Positions 43,578 through 55,512 of a DNA stretch of 64,000 nucleotides are shown one piece after another. A program made the position numbers and the translations under genes. Origin of the DNA: Lepidonotus clava (lineage: Eukaryota > Annelida > Polychaeta > Phyllodocida > Polynoidae); contig OW387148.1 of NCBI GenBank assembly GCA_936440205.1, positions 13,571,961-13,635,960 of the forward strand, written 5' to 3'. Position 1 is the first letter of the stretch. The number at the start of each line of letters is the position of its first letter. The notes under the pieces were generated by a model that saw nothing but the letters and a program-made list of their open reading frames with translations, was not told the DNA's origin and searched no databases.

Positions 43578-45432
43578 AAAAAAATATAAATAAATGGAGG
43601 GGGCATTTTAGGCTAGGTACTAAAACGTTGCGTATTCGCGTACATGTCGGCATCGTTTTTTCCTGTTTTCAAGTTTACGTTCCCCCCCCCTCCCCTTTTC
43701 TGGATCCCCTCCCTCGATCTCCCCCTTTATCCGCCCCTTCCTGTCTAATCTTTGAAATCAGAATGTCTCCCGGCTGTACTAAAGAAATCATCAGGATTCC
43801 CTATGTCATTGTGTCGTAAAATCCCCTGTTTCATGGTATTAGGGCAGAAAAGCCTATATCGCATCTCATAAGGTCCAAAAGGCCCATGTCGCCCTGTTGA
43901 TTTTAAGAGTCCACTCATAGTTCGAAATGGGCCCGACTCAGGTCGGACGTTGCCTCTCAGCTGACTGGTCACGACAACCGTCCAGGTTTGATTTCACCAA
44001 CAAGAAACCGGGCCTTTCTGGACCACTGAGTTAAAACAACCCGTCTAACAATACAGGTCCCAGGCACGGATTTAAGGGAGTCAGCTACCCCTCCTCTATT
44101 TTGATCAAAGTCCTCAATGCATGAGTTAAACCCTCTGACCCTGTGTCCTGTTGATGATGACTATCTGTAGGCCTACTATAGCTCTGGGTACCCCCCCCCC
44201 CCTCGCTCTATATATAGGACTCATATAAGTACACTCGTTGGCCTGAGGCCACTGGTACAAATTCAAAAGGGGAAAAAATATCTCAAGAGGAGTCCCTGAT
44301 TCTAAACCCACTGGCAGATCTAGGATTTTTAGAACGGGGTTCACTATTGGACAGAAGGTATCTTTGCGATTTTTTGGTCATATTTAAATGGAGAAAAACT
44401 ACATTTTCGAGAAAAGGGCACGCGCCCGCGCCCCCTCTGGACAAACCAATGAAACCAACCCTTGTACCCATACGAGCAAATACCCCCCTCCTTGAATTTA
44501 AATTGTTGTTGGAGTTAACCCTGTGCCCCGCCATCAGTCAGAGGAGAGATGGTTATCTGTGCTGTACGTCTGGGGTGCCCTCCCCCCTACAATAGGGGCC
44601 CTCCCCCCCCCCCCCCCCCGTGTCCCCAGGCCCGGGGTCGGGGGTCCATACCCTACAGATGCGGGTCACAGGTGACAGGTCTTATGTCACAGTCAACTGC
44701 TACAGGCGGTTCTGAAGATATTGACCCCCCCCCCTTAACTTGTGTCTTCTATTCTGATTACTTCTATTCAACCTGATAAGTTATATCGGCAATTTCTATT
44801 TCTGCCAGCTGTAAAAGAAATACAAATACGTAGACATTCATGCACAGCGCTCAATCAGCTCTGTAATTGGAATAACTATTACTTGCTTTGATAGAGTTTT
44901 TTTCAATAATCTGAATATGTTGTTGTCCAAAAAACACTCATATTCACCAGGTTCAATCTAAAATCAACTTAAACATGGTCAAATTAATATAAAAAAGATA
45001 GGAACTAACTTATCACCAGGACTGGCTGGAATTACAATGCACTGTCTCCATTGACAATAGATAAACAGGTACTCCATTAAAATGGAGATAAGTGATATGG
45101 AGTCCTAGTTTATCGTACAGGAGGGCCATTTGTATCTGTAATATCACTATAGTCAATGCTTCGCCACACACGTGCACAGATATCGATTGGCCATGCCCCC
45201 TAGTCCAAACAAGTATTGGGACGGCTTGACAAATGTTCAAAATTAAGGGTGTACAATTCACCCGGTGTGCATTGGCTGCCGGGTGCATACTTTTTGGGAG
45301 GATCCATGATAATAACCCCCCCTTGCACTTGTCGTGTGCATGACATAAATCCTTGATTTCGAACACTGTTATTATAATATTCTCACATAGATTGGTTTCC
45401 CATGTAGCAGACGCACTTTAGCACATGGGTCA
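43578..45432. other. repeat debris, no gene
   Basis: C-tract elements (43680, 44192, 44605, 44725) and a decayed iteron block near 43880-43980 (CATGTCGCCCTGTTGATTTT AAGAG). Short frames only. Confidence 0.4.
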
Positions 45433-47342
45433 AATTTTCTACAGATGTACAATTGGCATTTTCAGCCCATTTTCAGTTCAAAATGGTACAGAGTGCCAAC
45501 CAGTAGGCATATTCTCTTGTTCTTGGTCTCATTTAAGAGGGAACACATGAGGCTTTTAGAAAATATATACTTTTGTGTATGTTCAGCCTATATTGGTGGT
45601 GCTATTCATCATTATACTCTAAAAACGTATGAAAATCACAAATTTTGCTATAATATATGACATGTGTAAATATCCTTTCATGTCAAATTAGGCCAGAAAA
45701 ACATCACCAAAAGCTCTTAGTTTGATTAAGATATAGTAAATGGAATTGTTGAAAGACCTTTTATCATCATATGGATCATATCTGAATCACCACAGTCCTC
45801 TGGACATTATTTTTCACTCCGACGAACGTCCGTAATCAAAATTTAGGATCACTAAATAGCCTGGAAAAAAAATCATATCAATAAAACTATGATATATCCT
45901 GGAAAAAAAATCATATCAATAATACTATGTATAGTCGGGGTCCATATTGGTGTTCAATATGTGAGAAAACCTTGTTACCATCGCAACTTGTTTTTGCCTG
46001 GGAGAGAATTAAACAAGATTATACAAATAAAAATTACGGACGTTCGTTTCACATTAATTGCTATAGCCCAGGTTTACCCCGGCAGAATTGATTTATTTTT
46101 ATTGTACACATAGTTTAGAAGCTTTTGAAAAGTTTTCAATATAACATTGTCTGATTTTGCCTCCTGGTATTGAGAACTAGGCATCGGGAAAAAAAACGAA
46201 CGTCCGTAATATTTATTGAATGTCCGTAAGCGATATCTTGGCGGGCCCGAATATTAACCGGCGGAAGTAGTCAACATCCGGGTATCCGGGTACTTTGACC
46301 TAGTTATACCGGCGCCTTTTCCCAAGATTTCAAGAAGTTGACTAGGAATTAGAGCCACATTTTCACCGAAAATCTTCAAAACAAGTAAGTCTCACCTGTT
46401 TCTGACCATGTAAGCTTGTAGATTATGTCTTCAGGATTACACAGATGTAATAGATTTGACATTTTAAGCTGTAAAACATGATTACCGATGGTTTGAAACA
46501 GACAGAGTGTGTTCCTTTTGTAATCCCATGTGTGTTGTAGTGTTTATACTGCGAACGAACGTCCGTAAGATTTATTCGAACGTCCGTAATATTTATATTT
46601 CGGAACAAATGTAAGTTAATATTCATATCAAATTGGTTTTAATTTTGCTGTAATCACTTGCAAACTATTTAGTACACATTGATGCATTGTAGGGTGAAGT
46701 TTGAATGCAATTTCCTTTGATTTAGACAGGTTTCCCTCACCTTGAAGTTTTTGTATACAAAATATTTCATCATTATTTCAATGTGGTGGGGTTTCAGCTC
46801 CTAAAAAAGAGCATGCAATCTACATTTTAGTGCCCTAGAACCTTCCTAAACCTCCAATAAGTAAAGGGAAAGTGTTATAGTTAACTTGGAGTTAGTATTT
46901 TGAAGGTGGCACCACTTAAGGAGTTTTGAAAAATAAATATTACGGACGTTCGTTCCACATTGAATATGTGGTCTCCCCTCCCCTGTACAAGTTGAATCAA
47001 TGTTTTCAACACTAATTATTGTTAACAAACATAATCTCACATAGTCTGAGCAGTTTAAAGGGTTTCTACTTTCATATTTGTCCTAGAACAACCGAATTTA
47101 TAAATATTACGGACATTCGTTTTTCATATTTTCGTCGAGAAATCAACCTTGCAAATGAAATAATGCATCAATATTTCACCTGAAGATGCCTATTTAGTAC
47201 AGTTATCATCTCCAATAATCGTTTTGAAAAAATAAATAAATTATTTTTTTTATAAATATTACAGACGTTCATTTTTCATATTTCAACCTTGAAATTGTCC
47301 TCCAACACACCCGCCTGACATTTTATTTACTTTCAATTGCAG

Positions 47343-48502
47343 CATGGGTTGCAAGAAGCTCCCCCCAGACCAGAAGAAGTCCAACACCCAGGCCCAGGCC
47401 GACTTCAGGGAGCGGCAGAACGAGAAGAAGGGGGAGGCGATGTTCAATGCTGAGCAGGCCAAGCGCAAGCATGGCAGCCGCAAGAAGGTGTGCAACCTCA
47501 TTGACAACGACGAGAAGGAGCGCAGGTGGGGGCTTCAGCGCGACCGTGGTGCCACCTACCGGACCAAGAAAGGTGTCCATGGGGCGGCGCCATCCTCTCC
47601 TTCCTTCGAGTCCTCACAGACCTAGTGAGGAAAGACATGCCCAATGTAACCACAGTCGGTGCTGTGCAAACATCAGCTGTTCTTCGGCCTCAATGCAACC
47701 TGGCTGTACTTTGAGGCTGGCCACGGCAAAAGGCCATGATTGTGATGGAGTTGGTGCTGCAGCCAAGAGGCAGGCAGACTATGCTGTGAAACGGAACATC
47801 CTTATCCGGGATGCTGCCGACTTTGCTGCACAAGGTAACCATGCTGGTGAGGTACTATACATCAATGTGCCCCAGGACGATATCTTGAAGGCACGGGAGG
47901 ACATCCTGTCGTTTGTGGCTGCCCAAAGTGTCCCGGACACAATGTCTGTTCATGCTGTTGTTCCTGTGCAGCCTGGGTCATCACTGGCAGTTAGGAATCT
48001 CTCCTGCTACCTCGACCGCTGTTGGCGCAACAACACCTCCACAAGGCAGTGTCAAGGCTGGCAGGTCCGGGTATTGTTTCCTGATGCTGATGGTGAGGAG
48101 GAGGAGGAGGAGGAGGAGGAGGAGGAGGAGGAGGAGGAGGAGGAGAAGGAGGAGGAGGCGTTGGTCACAACTGAGGAAACAGCCAGAGGAGAACCAAAGT
48201 ACCAGGTGGGAGACTATGTTGTGTGTGTCTATGACAGCACCTGGTACCTGGGAAAGGTACTGCGCCTAGGGGAGGAACCAGACGAGTACGTCCTTACCTT
48301 CATGGTGCCAACCGAATCGAATCCCCCCCAAATTCCGGTGGCCACAACAACTGACATCCTCCCAGTCGCAACAGAGGACATTCTGATGGTGACCCCGGAA
48401 CCAACACCAACTGGCAGTGGGCGCCGAAAGATATACTTTGCTCTACCCCAAGCTGTGCTACAACAGATAGAAGACGTCTTCAACAGCAACTCATATGAAT
48501 GA
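47343..48502 (+). pseudogene. broken DNA-transposon gene (GHGK / CDGVG family)
   Basis: An acceptor (TTGCAG) precedes 47342. The first frame (47344-47625) has a Lys/Arg/Glu-rich start (QADFRERQNEKKGEAMFNAE) typical of this family. Around 47583-47711 a second frame gives FLRVLTDLVRKDMPNVTT, and YFEAGHGK follows near 47708. A frame change near 47735 leads to CDGVGAAAKRQADYAVKRNI and onward in frame to the stop at 48502. The C-terminus has LSCYLDRCW, a GAG-repeat Glu tract and YQVGDYVVCVYDSTWYLGKV. I know this arrangement (GHGKG, DGVGG-KR-AD, LSC, VGD-V-WY-G) from uncharacterised transposon proteins of fish, cnidarians and other animals. At least two frame breaks and a missing middle segment make it non-functional. 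Confidence 0.7.
48096..48157. repeat. (GAG)n microsatellite, Glu tract
   Basis: About 19 GAG codons with one AAG, inside the transposon gene remnant. Confidence 0.95.
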
Positions 48503-48715
48503 AGTATGTGCCTTTTTCTTCTAAATTGCAATGCAGATGCTGTCTACAACATGTTTTCTTCATGTACACTTAGTGACTTGATAGGATGTGAAGCAAACAT
48601 AGACATATAACCAACAACACATGTCCAAAAATGTCCGTAATATTTATACAAACGTCCGTAATATTTATTTTTCAGTGGTACTTAGATAGCCCTAAATTGG
48701 TGTGGTCTATCATTT

Positions 48716-49608
48716 GGGAGCATATTTGGGAAAAGGTACCTAATGACATTTTTGACCACCCTGTAGTGCTAGTTCTGGAGGTTTGTTCATATTAGGAAAC
48801 AATCACTTAACATGCAGCTAAAAGTTATGTTTTATAATGTTTCTGAAGTCCCAGGGATTCTTCTACTCCTTGTTTTATCATTCTACGATATTTAGTCCCT
48901 TCGTAATGTTACGTACAATATAGGCCATTATGCTCAATTTGGGTCAAATCTGGCAGTATCTGACAGAAATTGACTCTTTGTTACATTAATCATGAAATAT
49001 ATATGGGGAAAAACTATTTTTAAAGTTATTTTGTGAAAAATTTTGACTTATATGAAATTTTTCAAAGATTCTGATGACATTTACTAAAAAATCAAAATTT
49101 TTATAAGCTATGCATCGTGGGAAAATCAAAATGGAACATTTTTAGTGGAATTTCTGCGCATAATTTAGGTTAGCGAGTTACCATGGTTACGGTAAACAGA
49201 ATATAGAAAATGAAAAAAAAAAAATTTCACAGGTAATGTAGAAAATGTTTTTACCTTCTCAAAACTGAAAACAGTGAGTGGAACAAACACTCCTGTCAAT
49301 AGTTATGGAAATTTTAATATTCTCAGAAATAAGAAAACTTAATTTCTTGATAAACATAAGAAACTGTAAGTCGCCATAACATGGAAGTAACAACAGCAAT
49401 TGGGAATAAGGGGTTCTCAATGTACAAGAGGTGGGTAGGTTCATACATGTTTATCTCAGGTTCTATCAGGAATATTTCAAAATGGTTTGCGGCATTTGAA
49501 AGAGTAGGTTTTCTACAATAGGAATAATGCTGACACATTTCCCCATGTTTCATGTGATTTTGTGACCTCATTAAATGTCATTAGGTACCTTTTCCCAAAT
49601 ATGCTCCC
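48716..49608. mobile_element. 893-bp element with 36-bp perfect ends, ATTT duplication
   Basis: The terminal repeats at 48716-48751 and 49573-49608 (starting GGGAGCATATTTGGGAAAAG) are perfect inverted copies. The target ATTT is repeated at 48712-48715 and 49609-49612. A paralogous empty site lies in the same transposon at 49981 (GTCTATCATTTTACATTGCT), which fixes both ends. No coding frame inside over 82 codons. The perfect ends suggest it is younger than its host element. Confidence 0.9.
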
Positions 49609-50150
49609 ATTTTACCTTGCTAACACTGTAGTCGAACCTCTCAGGGACTTGTGTGAGTAATATGAAGAAAATGAGAAGGTATCGGGTGTCTCCAGAGGAA
49701 TTCTACTGAAGCCTACCCCTCGACGAACGTCCATAATATTTATTCGAACGTCCGTAATATTTTCTATGTTCCCACAAGGACGTGCCATACGGCATCCGAA
49801 GAGCCAGAATTGTCAAGATTACTGCTGGATCCTATAGAAAACATGTCAGGCATTTGGGAAAAGACATTTTCAGGGCTGGGATGATGTATATTGTAGACTG
49901 GTTCTCTGTTAAAGTTTGAAAACAGTGGGAAATTTTTTTTTTTTCATTTTCAAAGCGCCAAAGCTCACCCTCAATGCAGGTGGTCTATCATTTTACATTG
50001 CTAACACTGTAGTCCAACATGTTGGGGACTTGTGTGAGTAATATGAAGACAAGTGGAAGGTATTGGGCTTCTCCAGAGGAATTCTACTAAAGCCTACCCC
50101 TCGACGAACGTCCGTAATATTTATGCAAATGTCCATAATATAAATAAGAC
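49609..50150. repeat. tandem duplication inside the iteron transposon
   Basis: 49609-49765 and 49988-50145 share ACATTGCTAACACTGTAGTC, GGGACTTGTGTGAGTAATAT, TCCAGAGGAATTCTACT and the adjoining iteron pair. The unit also includes GTGGTCTATCATTTT, split by the nested element in the first copy. Confidence 0.85.
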
Positions 50151-51279
50151 TTACAAAGTGGATGATTTAGGGGAAAATAGTGCAGAAGAGACTGCCAAAG
50201 TGATTTGTTTTGGACAGTAGAGATGTTAAAGTATATGTTCAGTAAGTTTCAAGGAGAACTAAGCAAATCTGACGAGATGATAGAAAAGATATGAAAGAAT
50301 AATCAGAATAACAAGAATTTTGTGGGATTGACAGACAAGTAGCCAATGTTCAAAGCATTGTTGTGCCAAAAGTATTAGACCCTAATGTCTGATTCTTTGT
50401 ATAATAAATTATTTATACCTTGCAAGGAAACACACCAAATTCGGAATGGGTAGGAGGTGTTTAAATACTGAAAATTTGTGGTTCAGTATATTGAAAATTA
50501 TTTCCATTACGGACATTTGCAAAATTTGATAGGTGATGTTTGATTATCTCTAAAAACTGAACCAATAGCCCAAAGTGAGTATAATTGGGTTCAAAATGAA
50601 GAGAAATACATGTACTAGATGAATAAAATACCAATTTTCAGAATTGTGAATTTTTTTTTTTGGGACCCCCAAAACCCAATTGTACATCTGTAGAAAATTG
50701 TATGCTGATAGTTAAAGAGGGTCACATTCAATGGTCACGATCTAAACAGAATAGCTTTACTTTCCTCAGCAGTGTCTACAAGCGGACTTTGACTCAAGGT
50801 TTTTGATAAAGTTTCAAGAGTATTTATTTGTTACTTTGATTTGTATAATAGATCATGAGGCAGGGGCACCTTTTCATATCTCGAGTAAGAATTTCTGCTC
50901 GTTTCTGGTAAGCTAAGTCCAGGGTGCATGCCCAAGGCTTTTCAGAAATCAAATTTGTCTTTACCTTTTCAAAAGGTCACACGTTCTTCCGAAAACAAGT
51001 AAAGATATAGGTGATAGGCAGAAAATGTTGTGACATTCAAGATTGACTTAAAATGAGACCTCTGTAAGATATGAGGGCTCAAAATAAGACCTTTTGGGAT
51101 CCTTTTAGTACGCGGGCATCCTTTACGTCTAACACTCACAGACCCGACTCTAGGTCCCTGTCTGGGTTAAATCCCTCTACGTCAGGTGTTTAATAGACGC
51201 TGCAGGTAGGTGGGTCGTCAAGGTGACCGGTGAACCCGAACCGTGGAGGGACGCCATGACCTACTGTCTGCGTCCCCCA

Positions 51280-51600
51280 ATAGGGGGTCTTGATGGGGGA
51301 GGGGTGTATGTCGCATGTCAAACTGAAGAAATGGCCATGTCGTCTGTCACGTAGCTCCCCATGTCGCATATCTGAAAAGCGTTGTAAACGAGATAGTTTT
51401 GCTCAATTAAAAAAAAAAAAGTCGCCTCTGAGATGTTGCCATGTCGCATGTCGAATTTAAGAAACAGGCTATGTTATGTCGTTTATTTTTCCCTTGTCAC
51501 TAATGTCACTAAGCCTCATGTCCCATGTCGATTTTAAGAAAAGGACATGTCGCCATGTCGAATATAGAGATCTAGGACCTCCTATAGACCTACGACCTCA
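51280..51600. repeat. ATGTCGCATGTCGAATTTAAG iteron block
   Basis: ATGTCGCATGTCGAATTTAA (51440), CCATGTCGATTTTAAGAAAA (51522), GACATGTCGCCATGTCGAAT (51544) and more degenerate copies at 51307-51370. Related to the element at 52375; ends not clear. Confidence 0.55.
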
Positions 51601-52374
51601 AGGGTAAAAGGGCATGAGGATACAGGACTTGGTATTTAGGGTAATACCTAACCTTTTAAGAAAAAGAAAACGTCGCATGTGCAGATGCATGATGTTTTAG
51701 TACTTATTGCATATGCCCTTCCCGCTCCCGCTTTCGAAATCCTGTACATCTCATTCTGTAAAACGCCTCTTATCAAATCGATATGAGACGAATATAACAT
51801 CACACCGGGGACAGACCACCGTACAGGCTTTCTCACGCTTCTGAATTTAATTGGGGACTTTTCAAATGATAAATTGCAGCAAGTGTTATGTGCAGGCAAC
51901 TGGCCAACAATAGTTGAATTAAGCATTTCAGGCAGCTTGCTTATAAGAAAATCTGAATGGGCGTAAATGTCGATTATTACTTACAAATACCATCTGGATT
52001 GTATGGAATTGGCCCCTTTTTCAGTGAGAACCAATCACACATCTAACTGGTTCCCATGCTAGCTGGGTCTCGGGAGGAAAGTCTTTTCCAAACTCTGACT
52101 CTGCTCTGCCTTACTTGCAAATATGTTAAGTGCCTTAATGAGACCTATTAGTGTCTAAGAGCCCCCCCCCCCCCCCTCCTGGGGTAGCAGAGATTGATCA
52201 CTGTGTCGGTGTACACCTTTCCCATGAACTTGCGCAGTCTGCGACTTTGACAACCTTTAGGAGTTTGGGTAACTAGGTCACTTCACTTCATATAGGTTAA
52301 CTATAGGAAAACTCCCAAAAAGTTATATCAAATTTAACACACCAGGACGGCACCACTTTATTGAACAAGTTGTA

Positions 52375-52812
52375 TAGACCCCTAAAACCGACACGGCGAC
52401 ACAGAGACCCAGCTATGGACTAAGTTGAGGACATTCGACATCAGATTCTTAAATTTCGCAATATCGTGATTTCTTGAATCCGACACGGTGACATCATGAT
52501 TTCGTAAATTCGACAGGTGACATATACAATGAATGCTTGTGGCGGGTTATTTTCAAATTCGACGTGAGGCAATTGGACCCCCTATACAAGGCCCCTATTG
52601 TGCATACCTGGGGGTGTAGATGGGGGGGTCCCGTGTCGCCCTGTCGAATTTAAGAAATCGTGATGTCGCCCTGTCGAATTTAAGGAATCATGATGTCGCC
52701 CTGTCGAATTTAAGGAAACATGATGTCGCCCTGTCGAATTTAAGAAAATCATGATGTCGCATGTCCCTAAGCCCAAAAACGGCCGTGTCGCCCTGTCGAT
52801 TTTAGGGGTCTA
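52375..52812. mobile_element. 438-bp iteron DNA element, TAGACCCCTAAAAYCGACA ends
   Basis: TAGACCCCTAAAACCGACAC at the left is inverted against GTCGATTTTAGGGGTCTA at the right. Iterons GTCGCCCTGTCGAATTTAAG run forward in the right half and reversed (TTAAATTTCGCAATATCG, CGTAAATTCGACAGGTGACA) in the left half, so the element is symmetrical. Confidence 0.8.
52633..52770. repeat. 37-bp tandem iterons, about 4 copies
   Basis: The unit is GTCGCCCTGTCGAATTTAAG GAATCATGAT with a spacer. The copies are nearly identical and lie in the right half of the 52375-52812 element, so local amplification is recent. Confidence 0.85.
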
Positions 52813-53004
52813 CACCCCCATACCTGTGTCTTTATTTTCTCAACAAGTACCCTTGGCATGCATTTAGCCCGGGCCAAACCCGGGTAATCACATGAATAAC
52901 GACTCGACCTGGATGTGAAACCAGAAAACATACCACTCCGGTTTGACGCTGCAAAAAACACTTTTGTTCACGTAAGACAATGGGCATTTTACCTAAAGCC
53001 ATAA

Positions 53005-53227
53005 GGCCAGGCTAAAAAAAAATTCTGTTTCCGGTGGACCGCCCGACTGGGTCCAAAAGTGCCGACTCAGGTCTTTTTTTTTCATTTTTCAAAAAAATTT
53101 TTTTTTTTACACAAATTTTAGTACTTTCCTTACAAATAAAAAAAATTAAAAAAAATTCCGACCGCCCGACTGGCCCTTTTAAAAGGCAGTCGGTCCACCG
53201 GAAACAATATTTTTTTTAAGGCTGGCC
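53005..53227. mobile_element. 223-bp TAA-flanked MITE
   Basis: The inverted ends GGCCAGGCTAAAAAAAAATT and its partner AATATTTTTTTTAAGGCTGG CC continue into GTTTCCGGTGGACCG on both sides (about 45 bp). Flanks are TAA at 53002-53004 and 53228-53230, which suggests PIF/Harbinger. Confidence 0.85.
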
Positions 53228-53523
53228 TAAGGAGAATTCCCAAAGTAAGGAAACAGATGTTATTACATCGAATTGCAATCTATGTCAAATATATATCCGT
53301 TTTATTTTTGCCCCAAAGTAAACATAAAAATTGTTGTTGTTTTTTCGCCATTGAATTACTTATTTAATCAATTTGATGATCAATGTGTATAATGTATGTG
53401 AAGATGAAAACAAACAAAAGAAATCATAAATTGAAATGCTGGAACATCCCTGAAAATTTGCTGGATTGTTCATCAAAAGTTTATCTGTGTTCTGTTTTCT
53501 AATTCTCCTAGACTTGGCACCAG

Positions 53524-53860
53524 ACTCCGTAGTTCAGTTGGCAGGGTGCCCACTTCCGGTGTGGGAGGTTGTGCCAGGGTGCAAACTCCAGCGGAGTCAC
53601 TCCAAAGACTTTAACAATGGTAGCAGTTACTACTAAGCTGGCCCCTGGTATAAGTAAGAACCACGAAACATGACTGGTTGGCCCGGTGTCAGTGTAATGT
53701 GACTGGGTGGGGTATCATGTGGGCCTATGACGTGATATCTCAGTGTAGCAGCACTATGAAGAGAGCATTGGGTCCCACCGCTACAAATAGGCACTGCCTT
53801 TGACATGACCCTAGCAGTTAATTAGGGCATAAACCAACCAATAACCAACCAACCAATATA
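53524..53860 (+). mobile_element. tRNA-derived SINE
   Basis: The head CTCCGTAGTTCAGTTGGCAG is an A box, and GTGCCAGGGTGCAAACTCC is a degenerate B box at tRNA spacing (CTTCCGGTGTGGGAGG sits where an anticodon arm and variable loop would). A unique body follows, then the tail GCAGTTAATTAGGGCATAAA with repeated AACC. The tail recurs reversed at 39776-39862. Confidence 0.7.
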
Positions 53861-54810
53861 GCACATAGTACTATAGACTTGTTAACACTAAACTTTCAAA
53901 GGCAGCACACTACCCATTGAATGGTTCCTGGTAGAACGTCCCCACCGTCCCCTACACGGTACAGAGGTATGTTATCACCTATAAGTACATTCTCTACCTG
54001 TCAGCCCCATGGTTTATTACCCTTATCTCCCGTTATCTGGTTCTTTACTGAACTAGTCAATAAAGGTCGACAGGCAGAGACTCCCCAACGACCATCCAGG
54101 AGGTCTGAAGTAATAATAGGAGTGTATGTGTGGGCATAAGGGTCTGCCTCTGTGTTTATCGTCGTTAAATTTGGTTTACCTCATCGTCAAATGGGCACCA
54201 CTCTTGTGGTTATATATGTGTGTGTACGGTATAAGGTATCATGATATAAGGGTACATCCAGAAAGCATTCAAAAATATTTGGGAACGTTCACAAACTTTG
54301 ATAAACACGATAGGAAACTCTTTTATTATGTATTCACAATACTCATTTATATCTATTGAACGAACACTGCAAATCCCTTTACATAGTTCTGGAAAAATAT
54401 CAAATTTCCAATCACCAACACAAATTTAGGAATGAAGAACATTATAAGATCAATGACTTGTGAGAGTTTTTTGGTCGCCAGCCCCGATCTGTAGGAATCA
54501 ACTAATGTAGGTCTATCATGAAGGAATAATTGTATGACTGTCTCAGAGTAAGAGGGAAACCATAAATGTTCTTAGAAGGAGTTGATGAAACGGCAATAAC
54601 CTAAACGGAAAAAAAATAATTACAACAGGGAGTTCCGTGCCCTCATCCTACAGAGGCGGACGTTTCTGCCTTGACGGTCCCTGTTTAAACGTGTGTCCGG
54701 TGAACCAGAGAGAACAATACACATGACCTATAACGGGCAACGAGAAACAAGGACATGGGTCTGTTTACACTGACTTAGTATAAAGATATTAGGGGGTTAG
54801 GTCCAGGGAA
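53861..54810. other. no gene seen
   Basis: Short frames only, no recognised repeat ends. Confidence 0.35.
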
Positions 54811-55035
54811 GGGGCCTTAAATCTAGTACGTAGTGGTACTGATCATGACATTTGGGTATATAAATGGGCCATTTAGTAAGCACACACATTTTCAAAAATT
54901 TCAGACCCCCCCCCCCTCCCCCAAGGGCAAAAATATATATTGGATTTTTACCAGAAAATACGCCCATTTTCAAAAAGATAATTTCAAATACCCACTTCTC
55001 CCTCTTGATGCGTGCGTATACTAAATGGAAGGCCT
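54811..55035. mobile_element. GGGGCCTTCCATTTAGTA MITE, copy d
   Basis: GGGGCCTTAAATCTAGTACG at the left and GTATACTAAATGGAAGGCC at the right are inverted; the inside shows AAAAATTTCAGACCCCCCC as in copy a. A second left-type end (GGGCCATTTAGTAAGCACAC) at 54866 suggests a partial internal duplication. Confidence 0.65.
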
Positions 55036-55512
55036 CAAATTTAAGTCGCAATAGGTTCACCAATCCTGCGAACTTGGACAGGAGCTTATCGTTAAGTTAA
55101 CAACACAGAAAGGCGATAACAGGTATGGTATCTAATTAAGAGCCCGTTAAAAGTCCTGACCCACCCTGCAGACGTGGAATGTCGCAGGTACCAATACACA
55201 CACACAGTGACACACTCACAGTGACCCGCACACACTGCTGGCTGCTGCAGTTTTAATGTAGTGTAATTTTAGTTTTTCAGGGAGATATTTATATGTACAT
55301 GTTACCGGCTATATCGAACTTCGAGTCAAAAAGATTTTTTTTTGACTTCAACTTCTTTTTTGATTTTTCAAAAAGCTGTCCTTGTAAGCAAAAATATAGG
55401 TTGGAAGTAAAAAGTGGAATGTGTATAAAATAAACGAAATGGTATCATTAGGCCTACTGTCTAAGTGAAATAGATATTAGATTTACATACATTCATAATG
55501 AAATATATATTA

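Larger units (their letters stand above)
45823..50520. repeat. iteron set CGAACGTCCGTAATATTTAT
   Basis: Forward copies: 45823, 46197, 46217, 46556, 46577, 48629, 48648, 49724, 49745, 50105, 50125. Reverse copies: 46033, 46933, 47100, 47252, 50506. The core GTCCGTAAT is best conserved; many are direct pairs spaced 20-21 bp, two helical turns. They lie on both sides of the gene but not in it, as expected for transposase or host-factor sites. Function is inferred from arrangement only. Confidence 0.85.
45433..50699. mobile_element. large iteron-rich DNA transposon, 5.3 kb with nested insert
   Basis: A 24-bp perfect terminal inverted repeat (starting AATTTTCTACAGATGTACAA) lies at 45433-45456 and, inverted, at 50676-50699. 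Between the ends at least 15 copies of CGAACGTCCGTAATATTTAT occur in both directions, often as direct pairs. In the middle is a broken transposon gene (47343-48502). Without the nested 893-bp element it is about 4.4 kb. No clear target duplication remains, so the insertion is old. A GC-rich leader with a donor-like AA|GTAAGT at 46385 and an acceptor at 47341 suggests a spliced 5' exon. Confidence 0.8.

Noticed and set aside
47447-48502. 351-codon frame taken as one intact gene
   Set aside because: Its first 90 codons are out of frame with the family; the protein-like parts lie in more than one frame, so it is a broken transposon gene.
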